Assembly (NCBI GenBank): GCA_032251315.1
Contig: JAVVEE010000025.1
Span: 1 to 32,145, forward strand
Direction: 5' to 3'
Origin: LH-M37 sp032251315
Lineage (GTDB): Bacteria > Pseudomonadota > Gammaproteobacteria > SZUA-229
DNA: 32,145 nucleotides
Of this stretch, positions 1-8,531 are shown in pieces. Every line of letters starts with the position of its first letter. The stretch's first letter is position 1. The position numbers and the translations under genes were made by a program. Under the pieces are notes generated by a model. The model had not been told where the DNA came from. It did no database searches and worked only from the letters and a program-made list of their open reading frames with translations.

Positions 1-36
1 CCCGGTTATTACAGGTAAATGTATTAGGCTGTGTAC

Positions 37-555
37 CTAATGAGCATGTGCGTCGGCGGCTTCAGAAGCTAATTCCGGGAATCGGTGTAGAGCATGCACG
101 GCATGACAGCTAACGCAGGACTCGACGAGTTTTGAATAATAAAAGCCAACCAGTTCCGGATTTTGCTGGCGGGCAAAATGGTTGAGCTGCCCGGCCAGAT
201 AATGAAACAGCTGATCCTGCTTTACAAATGCATCGGGCAGAGAGGTCTGGAGTTCCTTCACCTGAGCATCGCTGAGGCTTTGTTGCAGGATGTAGCTGCT
301 TTTAATTTTATGGGCGATTTCAGCAACATCATGCCACTTACCGGCGGCATAAGCAGGAATGATAGTCTGCATGCCATCCTGTATTGCCAGCATTTCCTTT
401 TGCAGCAGCTCACGTAGTCCGGGCGAGAGCGACTCTATACCGGAAGTGGCATGGTCGGGTTCATGGTGGGTCGGGTCCTTGCCATAACTTAGTGACGGTA
501 TCAGTATTGCCGAGAACAGGGCGGCGCTAATAAATCGAGTAAACTTATTCATCAT
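37..555 (-). CDS. Periplasmic c-type cytochrome, cytochrome c'-like
   Basis: The 172-residue protein begins with a positively charged then hydrophobic segment (about residues 1-25, ending SLSYG), which reads as a Sec signal peptide, so it should be periplasmic. The body is helix-rich. One heme-attachment motif, CVSCH, lies near the C terminus, followed by a His/Ala-rich tail. A single CxxCH at the C-terminal end of a helical protein is the arrangement of class II cytochromes c (c' or c556). The sequence is otherwise not close to a named member I recognise, so the redox partner is unknown. Two ATGs stand in tandem; a GGAG sits 4 nt before the first and 7 nt before the second, so translation may begin at 552. 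The gene appears monocistronic in this window. Confidence 0.7.
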   Translation of the reverse strand: MMNKFTRFISAALFSAILIPSLSYGKDPTHHEPDHATSGIESLSPGLRELLQKEMLAIQDGMQTIIPAYAAGKWHDVAEIAHKIKSSYILQQSLSDAQVKELQTSLPDAFVKQDQLFHYLAGQLNHFARQQNPELVGFYYSKLVESCVSCHAVHALHRFPELASEAADAHAH

Positions 556-700
556 CGACTCCGGGAATGTTTATTAAAGAAGTTTGAGTTTATAGGCTGT
601 AGACAGGAAGTGCTGGAGAATATCGGGGCAAAGCAGAGCCTGTTGCCATTTATCCTTTATAAAGTTGAACTGGATCATATTTTTAGAGAGCGGAGCCCCC

Positions 701-1222
701 ATGACAGATAAATTCAGAAAGCCGGTGCTGGGTTTTTCCGCCTACAGCGGTAGCGGTAAAACCACGCTGCTGGTAAAGGTTCTACCTCTGCTCAAGGCCA
801 GAGGCCTGCGGGTGGCGATGATCAAACATGCGCACCATGATTTCGATATCGATCAGCCGGGCAAGGACAGTTACGAGTTGCGCAAGGCCGGGGCGGAGCA
901 GATGCTGGTCGCGTCCAGCTACCGGCGAGCGCTGATAACGGAAACGCCCGCAGGCAATGAGCCGCAACTGGCCGAACTCCTGGCCGAACTGAATCTGGAC
1001 ATTATTGACCTGGTGCTGGTGGAAGGATTCCGGCATTTATCATTTCCCAAAATTGAACTGCACCGGCCATCGACCCGTAAGGATTTAATCTACCCCGGTG
1101 ACAGAAATGTAGTGGCCGTGGCCTCGGATGCATTGATAGAGACCGGCAGCCTGCCCCTGCTCGATCTGAACAGTGCACAGGCAGTGGCCGACTTTATCGT
1201 CAGCTGGCTTTCGGTTCAGTGA
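701..1222 (+). CDS. mobB: Molybdopterin-guanine dinucleotide biosynthesis GTPase MobB
   Basis: MobB is a small GTP-binding protein that assists MobA in attaching GMP to molybdopterin to form the MGD cofactor. The N terminus has a P-loop, SGSGKTT with Lys20, followed by the family-typical stretch IKHAHHDFDID. The acidic DLVLVEGF further on is the Walker B-like region. I start it at the ATG at 701 (173 residues, close to the usual length of about 175), because a GGAG lies 5 nt upstream. The reading frame stays open to an ATG at 665, but that would add 12 residues with no family match. Other molybdopterin genes (moaD, moaE, moaC) lie 20 kb away at 21063-22255, so the pathway is split in this genome. 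No mobA partner is visible here. Confidence 0.9.
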   Translation: MTDKFRKPVLGFSAYSGSGKTTLLVKVLPLLKARGLRVAMIKHAHHDFDIDQPGKDSYELRKAGAEQMLVASSYRRALITETPAGNEPQLAELLAELNLDIIDLVLVEGFRHLSFPKIELHRPSTRKDLIYPGDRNVVAVASDALIETGSLPLLDLNSAQAVADFIVSWLSVQ

Positions 1223-1372
1223 TCCATACAGGAATGGCCTCTGCAGAAAAAACAAAACCGGCACCGGTTCAATCTTCATTAAGAGCGGCATTCAGCGATG
1301 CGCGGGTAAATGTTGGAATAAACAGACTAAAGTGATGTAATAGCCCTATTTTATTGATAACGAGAGACCGTA

Positions 1373-1759
1373 ATGAGCAGAGAGATAATAGCCAGCAGCG
1401 ACGCGCCACAGGCCATAGGCACCTATTCACAGGCGGTGAAGGTGGGTTCGACAGTGTATCTGTCCGGGCAGATACCGCTGGTGCCGGCCACCATGGAGAT
1501 GGTCGAGGGCGACATCGAGGCGCAGATTCGACGGGTGTTCGATAATTTGCAGGCGGTCGCAAGGGCGGCGGGCGGCGATTTCTCGGATATCGCCAAGCTC
1601 AATATCTTCCTGCTGGATCTGGGCAACTTCGCCATCGTCAATAAGGTGATGGCCGAGTATTTCACCGAGCCCTATCCGGCCAGAGCCGCCGTGGGCGTGG
1701 CCGCGCTGCCCCGGGATGCGGGTGTGGAAATGGATGCGGTGATGGAACTGGGCGACTAG
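1373..1759 (+). CDS. ridA: RidA family 2-iminobutanoate/2-iminopropanoate deaminase
   Basis: This 128-residue cytosolic protein belongs to the RidA/YjgF/UK114 family, which hydrolyses reactive enamine/imine intermediates released by PLP enzymes such as threonine dehydratase. Recognisable segments are APQAIGTYSQAV near the N terminus, YLSGQIPL, and YPARAAVGVAALPRDAGVEMDAV at the C terminus. The conserved substrate-binding Arg is Arg104 (in PARAAV). The length is standard. It lies 41 bp upstream of recG on the same strand. The ridA-recG pairing, often preceded by spoT, is common in gammaproteobacteria and supports both calls. No spoT is present upstream here; mobB occupies that place. Confidence 0.95.
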   Translation: MSREIIASSDAPQAIGTYSQAVKVGSTVYLSGQIPLVPATMEMVEGDIEAQIRRVFDNLQAVARAAGGDFSDIAKLNIFLLDLGNFAIVNKVMAEYFTEPYPARAAVGVAALPRDAGVEMDAVMELGD

Positions 1760-1800
1760 GAGTCTCCGTGCTGAAACAGATCGGATAGTTTGGACAAGTC

Positions 1801-3960
1801 ATGACTCAGGATGAAAGTTTCGAATACCAGTCGGTGCAGACGCTGAAAGGCGTAGGGCCGGCGGTCGCCATCAAACTGGAGAAACTCGGTCTCTATACGA
1901 TTCAGGATGTACTCTTTCATCTGCCCCTGCGCTATGAAGATCGTACCCGCGTAGTGCCGATCGGCACCCTGCAACCGGGCCGGCAGGTGGTCATCGAAGG
2001 CGTAATCGAGCACAGCGAAGTGCGTCTCAGCCGCCACGGCAGGAGCTGGGGCAAGGGCAGAGCCGGCAGCGGCCGTTCCCTGCTGTGTTACCTAGCCGAT
2101 GCCACCGGCGGCATCGTGCTGCGGTTTTTCCATTTCAGTGCCAGCCAGCAGGCGAGCCTGGCCGCGGGCAAGCGCATTCGCTGCTTTGGCGAAGTCAGGT
2201 ACGGTGCCGGCAGCCTGGAAATCGCCCACCCGGAATACCAGGCGCTGACAGAGCACGAACCGCCGCCCATGCAGACGACTTTGACGCCGGTGTATCCGAA
2301 AACCGAAGGGGTGCACCAGACTATGCTGAGAAATCTGGCCACACAGGCATTAACGCGGCTGCGCGATGAGGGTGTACCCGAGTGGCTGCCGGATTCGCTG
2401 CTCAGGGAAAAGGCTTTCCCCGGCCTGATGCAAGCGCTGGAAATGGTGCACCATCCCGATGCCGGGTCCTCATTGCGCAGTATCGAGGCGGTGCAGCATC
2501 CCGCGCAGCAACGGCTGATTTTTGAAGAGCTGGTCGCCTATCGTCTAAGCATGATGCAGTGCCGGCAGCAAACCCGAAAAAACCGGGCGGCAGCGTTTGC
2601 CACAAAAGGCGAAACACTGAACGGTTTTGTCAAAACCCTGGGCTTCGAGCTGACCGGGGCGCAGAAAAAAGTGGTGCGGGAGATCATCGCCGACCTGAAA
2701 AACAGCGCACCGATGATGCGCCTGTTACAGGGCGATGTCGGTTCGGGAAAGACCGCTGTGGCCGCTTGCGCCGCGCTGGCGGTGGTCAACCGGTCGTCTC
2801 AGGTGGCGATTATGGCGCCCACCGAAATACTGGCTGGTCAGCTGTATGAAAACTTTAATACCTGGTTCAGCGACTGGTTCGGTAATGAATTTAACAATCC
2901 GGAAGACAGTGCCCCGCAAGCCTGCCTGCTGCTCACCGGCAAGGACAAGGGCAAGCCCAGAGAGGCCAAGCTGGCGCAGATAAAACAGGGCGAGGTTCGC
3001 ATCGTCGTGGGTACGCACGCACTGTTTCAGGATGACGTTGCGTTTAATAATCTGGCACTGGTCATCGTTGACGAGCAGCACCGTTTTGGCGTGCATCAGC
3101 GGCTCTCACTGCGCGAAAAAGGGGCTCGCGGACAGCGGGTTCCGCACCAGCTGATCATGACCGCGACCCCCATTCCGCGTAGCCTGGCGATGACCGCCTA
3201 TGCCGACCTGGACTATTCGATCATCGACGAGCTGCCCGCCGGGCGCAAGCGGATTTCAACCGTGGTGATCTCCGACCAGCGCAGAGATGAGGTGATTGCG
3301 CGTGTCGCCGGGGCCTGTCGCAATGGCGGGCAGGCCTACTGGGTATGCACCCTCGTGGAAGAGTCCGAATTTTTGCAATGTCAGGCCGCCGAAGCCACCG
3401 CGCTGCAATTACATCAGGATCTGCATGACCTTAACATCGGTCTGGTGCACGGCCGGATGAAGCAGGCTGAAAAGGATGCCGTAGTGGCGCAGTTCAAGGC
3501 CGGTGAAATTAACCTGCTGGTGGCCACCACTGTCATAGAGGTGGGCGTGGATGTGCCCGGGGCGTCACTGATGATCATTGAAAACGCCGAACGTCTGGGG
3601 CTGTCGCAGCTGCACCAGCTGCGCGGGCGCGTCGGGCGCGGCGAGAAACAGAGCGCCTGCGTGCTGATGTATCAGGCGCCGTTATCAGAGAAGGCCCGGC
3701 AACGGCTGGCGATTCTGCGGGAAAACAGCAGCGGCTTCATCATCGCCCAGAAAGATCTGGAAATGCGCGGCGCGGGGGAAGTGCTGGGCACCCGCCAGAC
3801 CGGCGTGGCGGGCATGAGAATCGCAGACGTGCTACGCGACGAATTTATGCTGGAGGAGGTCAGGCTGGCGGCAACACAGATTCAGCAGCAATACCCGGAG
3901 AGCATCGCACCGCTGGTAACGCGCTGGCTGGGCAGATCGCAACGCTACGGCTCGGTGTAA
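1801..3960 (+). CDS. recG: ATP-dependent DNA helicase RecG
   Basis: RecG is a superfamily 2 double-stranded DNA translocase that remodels stalled replication forks and Holliday junctions. The 719-residue protein starts with the wedge region (LKGVGPAVAIKLEKLGL, then PLRYEDRTRV), followed by an OB-like fold. The helicase core has Walker A GDVGSGKT (Lys317), motif II DEQH (residues 424-427), motif III TATPIPRS, and the motif V/VI region ATTVIEVGVDVPGA and QLRGRVGRG. The TRG-type end follows (GFIIAQKDLEMRGAGEVLGTRQTG). It is about 25 residues longer than the E. coli protein; part of the excess is a loop near FGNEFNNPEDSAPQ. It follows ridA closely and may share its transcript. Confidence 0.97.
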   Translation: MTQDESFEYQSVQTLKGVGPAVAIKLEKLGLYTIQDVLFHLPLRYEDRTRVVPIGTLQPGRQVVIEGVIEHSEVRLSRHGRSWGKGRAGSGRSLLCYLADATGGIVLRFFHFSASQQASLAAGKRIRCFGEVRYGAGSLEIAHPEYQALTEHEPPPMQTTLTPVYPKTEGVHQTMLRNLATQALTRLRDEGVPEWLPDSLLREKAFPGLMQALEMVHHPDAGSSLRSIEAVQHPAQQRLIFEELVAYRLSMMQCRQQTRKNRAAAFATKGETLNGFVKTLGFELTGAQKKVVREIIADLKNSAPMMRLLQGDVGSGKTAVAACAALAVVNRSSQVAIMAPTEILAGQLYENFNTWFSDWFGNEFNNPEDSAPQACLLLTGKDKGKPREAKLAQIKQGEVRIVVGTHALFQDDVAFNNLALVIVDEQHRFGVHQRLSLREKGARGQRVPHQLIMTATPIPRSLAMTAYADLDYSIIDELPAGRKRISTVVISDQRRDEVIARVAGACRNGGQAYWVCTLVEESEFLQCQAAEATALQLHQDLHDLNIGLVHGRMKQAEKDAVVAQFKAGEINLLVATTVIEVGVDVPGASLMIIENAERLGLSQLHQLRGRVGRGEKQSACVLMYQAPLSEKARQRLAILRENSSGFIIAQKDLEMRGAGEVLGTRQTGVAGMRIADVLRDEFMLEEVRLAATQIQQQYPESIAPLVTRWLGRSQRYGSV

Positions 3961-4036
3961 TTCCGGCCAATAGCTGGATCATTGCTGACTGTTCGTCTAT
4001 GTATAAACCCTGATCACAATAATGTTGCCGTAGCCC

Positions 4037-5944
4037 ATGCTTAACTTTTTTAGAAATAGACATCAGCCTGAAGTCGAAGTCGAAGACGAAATCGATGTCT
4101 ATGCCGAAGCTGTGCGCGAGACTCAGGAGATCAGATTAATCGAGAGCTCCGGCTTCAGCAATCTGGCGAGTTTGCTGATGGTCATCACCTGGGTTGGACT
4201 GGTCTGGGGGAAATTGCCACCGATCGTGCTGAGCGTCTGGCTGGCAATGATGGTTGTACTGTTTTTTATCTGCGCCGCCATTCAGCATCTGGGGCTGTAC
4301 AGAAGGGATGATTTTTACATCTCCGCCGATGTGGCCAAACGCTGGTATTTTCTGGCGGTGATATTCGTCGCCATGGGCTGGGGCATTGCCTCCACCCTGA
4401 TGTTCCCCTACAAGCAGATGGAACAGATAATCCTGGCCTTCATTCTGGTCGGGGTCTCGGCCAGTGGCATCAGTTACTCCAATGTGGCCTGGGTTTATTC
4501 GGCTTATGTGGGCTTTATTCTGGTGCCGCTGGCGGTGCGACTTTTTTATATTGGCGGCGAGGTTTATTACGCCCTGTCGGTGATGACGACCTTCTTCCTG
4601 GGTGCGATTATTGTGGCAGCCTGCCGTCTTAATAAATCCTCCGCCGATGCCATAAGACTGTCGTTGAAAAATGCCGGTTTGATCAGCAATCTCACCCGTG
4701 CTTCCAGCGACATGGAAAACCTTAACCACTCGCTCACGACTGAAATTGCACGCGTTAAAAACGTTGAAGAGCAGCTGGTGAAAGCCAAGGAGCACGCCGA
4801 AAGAATGAGTCGCACCAAGGGTGATTTTCTGGCCAACATGAGCCATGAAATTCGCACCCCCATGAATGGCGTTATCGGCACCCTGCAACTGCTGGAAGAT
4901 ACCCGGCTGAGCACCGAGCAGTATGAATATGTCAACGTGGCCTACAAATCGGCCGACGCCCTGCTGTCGATTCTCAACGACGTGCTCGACCTCTCAAAAA
5001 TCGAGGCGGGCCAGCTCAGCTTCGAAGCTATCCCCTATGATCTGCGCGAGGTGGTGAACGATGTGGTGGTGCTGTACGCGCTGAAAGCCGAGCAGAACGC
5101 GATCTATTTAAACAGTAAAATTGACGAAGGCGTGCCCGCCCGGGTGATTGGTGACCCCACGCGAATGCGGCAGGTGCTGGTGAATCTAATTTCCAATGCC
5201 ATCAAATTTACCCATGAGGGCGGGGTGAGTGTGCGCATCAAACTCAAGCTCAAGGATGAAAAGGAGGCGCTGATTCGCATTGAAGTGGAAGATACCGGCA
5301 TCGGCATCCCCCTGCGCAAACATCACAAGCTGTTTCTGGCGTTTTCACAGGCAGATGGTTCCACCACCCGCAAGTACGGCGGCTCCGGCCTGGGGCTGGC
5401 GATTGTGCGCCAGCTGGTAGAACTGATGCACGGCAATCTCGGGGTCGACAGCGAACCGGGCAAGGGCTCAAAATTCTGGTTCGTAATCCCCATGAACATC
5501 GCCAGTGAAGCGCAGTTGAAAGCGATAAAACCGGTGGTTGCCGATCAGCGTTTCGAACTGAATGGGCGGATATTGCTGGTTGAAGATAACCCCATCAATC
5601 AGATGGTGGCGAAAAAAATGCTGGAGAAAATCGGGCTTAAATCGGAGCTGGCGAATGACGGCGTAGAAGCCCTGGACTGGCTGGGAAGAGACAGCTTCGA
5701 TGCGGTGTTGATGGACTGTCAGATGCCGAATCTGGATGGCTTCGAGGCGACACGATCGTGGCGCGAACAGGAGCGGCTCGCGGACAACGGCCATCTGCCG
5801 ATTATTGCGATGACGGCCAATGTGATGGAGGGTGATCGGGAGCGCTGCCTGGCAGCGGGCATGGACGATTATCTGGGCAAGCCGGTCAGGCAGGTCGAAC
5901 TGGGCAGCATCTTGCAGCGCTGGCTCGAAACGGAAAAGGAGTAG
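4037..5944 (+). CDS. Membrane-bound hybrid sensor histidine kinase (HisKA-HATPase-REC)
   Basis: This 635-residue protein has a cytoplasmic acidic start and about six hydrophobic segments between residues 43 and 200. A short coiled linker (residues about 215-260) leads to a HisKA domain with FLANMSHEIRTPMNGVIG, whose phosphorylatable His is His270. The HATPase domain shows the N-box (NLISNAIKFTHEGG), DTGIGI and the GGSGLGLAI G2 box. A C-terminal receiver follows with acceptor Asp560 (VLMDCQMPNLDG) and the conserved Lys in LGKPV. There is no HAMP, PAS or Hpt domain, so signal input must come through the membrane segments, and onward transfer needs a separate Hpt protein. The REC-Hpt protein at 17543-18361 is a candidate partner. 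The ligand is unknown. Confidence 0.93.
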   Translation: MLNFFRNRHQPEVEVEDEIDVYAEAVRETQEIRLIESSGFSNLASLLMVITWVGLVWGKLPPIVLSVWLAMMVVLFFICAAIQHLGLYRRDDFYISADVAKRWYFLAVIFVAMGWGIASTLMFPYKQMEQIILAFILVGVSASGISYSNVAWVYSAYVGFILVPLAVRLFYIGGEVYYALSVMTTFFLGAIIVAACRLNKSSADAIRLSLKNAGLISNLTRASSDMENLNHSLTTEIARVKNVEEQLVKAKEHAERMSRTKGDFLANMSHEIRTPMNGVIGTLQLLEDTRLSTEQYEYVNVAYKSADALLSILNDVLDLSKIEAGQLSFEAIPYDLREVVNDVVVLYALKAEQNAIYLNSKIDEGVPARVIGDPTRMRQVLVNLISNAIKFTHEGGVSVRIKLKLKDEKEALIRIEVEDTGIGIPLRKHHKLFLAFSQADGSTTRKYGGSGLGLAIVRQLVELMHGNLGVDSEPGKGSKFWFVIPMNIASEAQLKAIKPVVADQRFELNGRILLVEDNPINQMVAKKMLEKIGLKSELANDGVEALDWLGRDSFDAVLMDCQMPNLDGFEATRSWREQERLADNGHLPIIAMTANVMEGDRERCLAAGMDDYLGKPVRQVELGSILQRWLETEKE

Positions 5945-5946
5945 TT

Positions 5947-6006
5947 GGCCGTTATCAGTTATCAGTAGGCAGTTAAAAGCTATAAACTGTGCTGCTGATA
6001 ACGGCC
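5947..6006. repeat. 12-bp perfect inverted repeat downstream of the hybrid kinase
   Basis: GGCCGTTATCAG at 5947-5958 is repeated in inverted orientation at 5995-6006, with 36 nt between. The inner part includes a doubled GTTATCA and GGCAGTTAAAAGC, which resembles the GGCAGTTAAAAC at 21740. There is no U-tract, so this is not a classical intrinsic terminator. It is more likely a small dispersed repeat in the kinase-ubiC spacer. Confidence 0.6.
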
Positions 6007-6060
6007 GGCGTGTTCTCGTAGCTGTTTAATGTTTCAGGCTTTATTAAAACAGGTGCGATC

Positions 6061-6600
6061 ATGAGTTCTAGCCATATTTCACAGCGATGGTACCGGCGTC
6101 GGCAACTATTCTCGAAGAATTTATCTGCCGAACTGCGTTCATGGCTGTTTGATGTCTCTTCATTAACGGCCAGACTGATTCGGCATGGCGGCGGGGATTT
6201 TCATGTTGAGGTGCTGTCGCAGGCTATCGGGCGCGCCACGGTGGATGAAGCCAAAGCGTTGAATATGCCCATCAGCCGGTACGCCCTGATCCGGCAGGTA
6301 CATCTATTTTGTGGCAACAGGGCGGTAGTCTATGCCCGCACCGTTATCCCTCTTCGTACCCTTAAAGGCGCCGAACGCCGGTATGCCAGTCTCGGCAACC
6401 GGCCGCTGGGAGTAATGTTATTTGCCGACCGCAGCATGCGGCGTGATGAGATCATGGTCACACGCCTGAACCCCGAAAGCGCGCTCTATGAAAAAACCGG
6501 GGCGCAGGGTGAGGTGCTCTGGGGGCGGCGCTCGGTCTTTCGTGTGGGCGGAAAACGTCTGCTGGTGAGCGAGTATTACCTGCCGGGGTTACTGGCCTGA
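6061..6600 (+). CDS. ubiC: Chorismate lyase (chorismate to 4-hydroxybenzoate + pyruvate)
   Basis: UbiC performs the first committed step of ubiquinone synthesis in the cytosol, cleaving chorismate to 4-hydroxybenzoate. The 179-residue protein has the family's landmarks: WLFDVSSLTARL near the N terminus, ALIRQVHL with Arg78, VVYARTVIPL, RPLGVMLF, and the C-terminal LLVSEYYLP with Glu171. Arg78 and Glu171 match the positions of the active-site Arg and Glu of the E. coli enzyme. Length fits the family. An AGGTG lies upstream of the ATG. Unlike in E. coli, no ubiA follows; instead the gene is convergent with a cyclophilin gene and separated from it by a 163-bp inverted-repeat element. Confidence 0.92.
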   Translation: MSSSHISQRWYRRRQLFSKNLSAELRSWLFDVSSLTARLIRHGGGDFHVEVLSQAIGRATVDEAKALNMPISRYALIRQVHLFCGNRAVVYARTVIPLRTLKGAERRYASLGNRPLGVMLFADRSMRRDEIMVTRLNPESALYEKTGAQGEVLWGRRSVFRVGGKRLLVSEYYLPGLLA

Positions 6601-6621
6601 GTCGATCCCGGTCGATGCCTA

Positions 6622-6784
6622 GGAGCCTGTCGGGTTTAGGGGGATTGAAGCGAGGTGGTGGGAGAGTGAGCGCAAATTTTTCCCAATTTTGAGGCGCATA
6701 GTGGTTCTACGCAACGAAAAATTGGGGAAATTTGAGCCGCTCTCCCACTTCCGCAGCCAATTCATCCTAAATCCGACAGGCTCC
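6622..6784. mobile_element. MITE-like palindromic element with TA target duplication
   Basis: The ends read GGAGCCTGTCGGGTTTAGG (left) and, in inverted orientation, GGAGCCTGTCGGATTTAGG (right), 18 of 19 identical. The inverted similarity continues inward with gaps: GTGGGAGAG, CAAATTT, CCCAATTTT and the central GCGCATA/TCTACGC. A TA dinucleotide flanks each end (6620-6621 and 6785-6786), as expected for insertion by an IS630/Tc1-mariner type transposase. The element is non-coding and only 163 bp, so it would need a transposase in trans. It lies between convergent ubiC and the cyclophilin gene and, when transcribed, would fold into a long hairpin that could act as a two-way terminator. Confidence 0.75.
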
Positions 6785-7452
6785 TAGTCCGCTTTAACTT
6801 CGGTCATTTTTTGAATAATGACGGGTGTTAGCGGCGCATCCTGCGAGAAAGGACCCGCAGACCCGGTCTGCACACTGGCCATGTTATCAATCACCTCCAT
6901 GCCATTCACCACCTTACCGAATACCGCATAACCCCAGCCGCTCATGTTTTTGCCGGTGTGATCAAGCATGGTGTTATCCGCAGTGTTGATAAAAAACTGA
7001 CTGGTAGCCGAGTGCGGCGCACTGGTGCGGGCCATGGCAATGGTGCCGCGCAGATTCTTCAGGCCGTTGTAAGCCTCATTGGGAATGGGCCGTTGCGTTT
7101 CGGCTTTGACATAATCGACAGTATAGCCACCGCCCTGATTCATAAAGCCGTTAATGATGCGGTGAAACAGGGTGCCGTCATAAGTGCCGGCATTGGTATA
7201 GCTGAGAAAGTTCCTGACCGTCTCGGGTGCTCTGTCCGGATACAGTTCCAGCAGTACCTCACCCATGCTCGTTTCCATTCTGACATTGACGATCGCGCCT
7301 GTGGCTGTCGATTCGGGCGCGATTGCGATCTCTGAAGATTCCGCGACCTCCTCGTCAACCAGCGTTGAATAGGTGGTGGCCATTTCGGTGAACAGCAGCA
7401 CTGAGCCCAGAGCCAGAAAGAGGGCGACGGCGGCAAATATATATTTTTTCAT
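6784..7452 (-). CDS. Cyclophilin-type peptidyl-prolyl cis-trans isomerase, membrane-anchored or secreted
   Basis: The 222-residue protein starts with MKKYIFAAVALFLALGSVLLF, a signal peptide or N-terminal anchor, so folding assistance takes place in the periplasm. After a linker to about residue 55, the cyclophilin domain runs to the end. Catalytic-site residues are visible in LFHRIINGFMNQGG (Arg98, Phe103, Met104, Gln106), in ATSQFFIN, and in the SGWGYAVFG segment. It resembles PpiA but has a longer N-terminal linker. The stop codon TAG uses TA of the target duplication plus the first base of the flanking inverted-repeat element. The same TAG would have existed before insertion. Confidence 0.9.
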   Translation of the reverse strand: MKKYIFAAVALFLALGSVLLFTEMATTYSTLVDEEVAESSEIAIAPESTATGAIVNVRMETSMGEVLLELYPDRAPETVRNFLSYTNAGTYDGTLFHRIINGFMNQGGGYTVDYVKAETQRPIPNEAYNGLKNLRGTIAMARTSAPHSATSQFFINTADNTMLDHTGKNMSGWGYAVFGKVVNGMEVIDNMASVQTGSAGPFSQDAPLTPVIIQKMTEVKAD

Positions 7453-7545
7453 GGTAACGATTTCTTTGGTGGATAAAGGTGCGGCTAATTTAGCTGAAAA
7501 CCGCAGTATTGTCAGCAGGTGAGGTGTGAATCGAAGCCGGGTAAG

Positions 7546-8175
7546 TTATACGGTTTCAGCAGGTCGGGGCCGGTCAATGCCCACCGCGCGCACGAACAGC
7601 GTCACCAGCTCTCGACTGAGCTCATTGAGACTGACATCAATCAGGCGATCCTGAGGTTGCAGGTATTTTTGCAGCAGGGCTTCGCGCACCATGCCCTGAA
7701 ACATCAGGCTGGCAGTGAGAATCTTGATTTCACGGTCATCTATATCGTAAGCCAGAAGCTCATTCAGGCTGAAATTGATATAGTCAGTAAAGCTTTTCCA
7801 GCGGTTTTCAAAAAACTCACTGGTGGCAGGGTTGCCATTGAGAAGGCTCTGCATTTCGATGCGCAGTAAATTGGGGTTTTCATCGATGCTGTGGATAAAA
7901 ACCTCAGTCATGCTGACCAAAACCTCTTCGAAGTTGGCACCGCTGTTGATAACCGCCTCAACATAGCTTTCCCGTTGTGAGGAAAGCTCGGCTAAAACCG
8001 CATCATAGAGGGCCTGCTTGGAATCGAAATGGCGGTACAGAATGGCGGGACTAACATTAACAGCACGGGCGATTTCATCGATAGAAACGCCGTGGAATCC
8101 TTTCTCGGCAAACAGATGCTGAGATTCCTTGAGAATTAACAGCCTGCGCTCAGGGCCTGGTAAGCGTGTGCTCAT
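7546..8175 (-). CDS. TetR/AcrR family transcriptional regulator
   Basis: This 209-residue protein has a standard TetR N-terminal DNA-binding domain: ILKESQHLFAEKGFHGVSIDEIARAVNVSPAILYRHFDSKQALYDAV (about residues 13-60), with the helix-turn-helix at IDEIARAVNVSPAILYRHF. The C-terminal two-thirds is the variable ligand-binding/dimer domain and gives no clue to the effector. It lies 39 bp downstream of tusA on the same strand, so the two probably share a transcript. An imperfect dyad just downstream of the putative tusA start site may be its operator (autoregulation is an inference). The Shine-Dalgarno sequence is weak, which would fit low expression from the second place in an operon. Confidence 0.88.
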   Translation of the reverse strand: MSTRLPGPERRLLILKESQHLFAEKGFHGVSIDEIARAVNVSPAILYRHFDSKQALYDAVLAELSSQRESYVEAVINSGANFEEVLVSMTEVFIHSIDENPNLLRIEMQSLLNGNPATSEFFENRWKSFTDYINFSLNELLAYDIDDREIKILTASLMFQGMVREALLQKYLQPQDRLIDVSLNELSRELVTLFVRAVGIDRPRPAETV

Positions 8176-8214
8176 AGCGAAACGATTAACAGACCCTGAT
8201 AGAGGCGGAAGCGA

Positions 8215-8445
8215 TTAAGACTTCTTAATCATAAAGACGAATTTACCGCCTTCTTCACCACTAGAAAGCAGCTCATTGCCGGTCTGCTTACAAAAAGCTT
8301 CAAAATCTTTCACTGAACCCGGGTCGGTCGCGATGATTTTGAGAGTTTGGTTGGCTTCCAGTGCAGCCAAAGCTTTCTTGGCACGCAAAATGGGGAGTGG
8401 GCAGTTCAGGCCGCTGGCATCCAGTTCTGAATCATAGTCGCTCAT
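8215..8445 (-). CDS. tusA: Sulfur carrier protein TusA
   Basis: TusA is a small cytosolic protein that accepts persulfide sulfur on a single Cys. It relays it for tRNA thiolation, molybdenum cofactor synthesis and, in sulfur oxidisers, dissimilatory sulfur transfer. The signature GLNCPLPILRAKKAL contains the carrier Cys15 followed by the CPLP motif; the C terminus (GGKFVFMIKKS) is typical. I begin at the ATG at 8445 (76 residues) because AGAGG lies 7 nt upstream. An upstream in-frame ATG at 8481 would add an unconserved tail. No sulfur-oxidation or rhodanese genes are next to it; instead it is coupled to a TetR-type regulator. Confidence 0.92.
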   Translation of the reverse strand: MSDYDSELDASGLNCPLPILRAKKALAALEANQTLKIIATDPGSVKDFEAFCKQTGNELLSSGEEGGKFVFMIKKS

Positions 8446-8469
8446 AATAAACCTCTTTAATTTGTAGTC

Positions 8470-8503
8470 GTTGGTTATCACTAAGGATAGTGAACGGTAA
8501 CTA
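8470..8503. promoter_or_regulatory. Operator-like dyad overlapping the tusA start site
   Basis: CACTA-AGGA-TAGTG (8479-8492) is flanked by further imperfect symmetry (GTTATCACTA against TAGTGAACGGTAAC). It lies just downstream of the predicted start of transcription, where a bound repressor would block RNA polymerase. The TetR-family protein encoded second in the operon is the natural candidate, but the link is inferred. Confidence 0.4.
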
Positions 8504-8531
8504 ACTTATGCCAGAAGACGGATATTGTCAA
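8503..8531 (-). promoter_or_regulatory. Sigma70-type promoter of tusA-tetR
   Basis: On the minus strand TTGACA (8531-8526) is followed after 17 nt by TAAGTT (8508-8503). The -35 box is perfect and the -10 box partial. Transcription would begin near 8496, about 50 nt before the tusA ATG. Confidence 0.55.

Noticed and set aside
6622..6784. Palindromic element as a simple intrinsic terminator
   Set aside because: 163 bp with conserved outer ends and flanking TA fits a MITE better; no U-tract follows, although it might still stop transcription.
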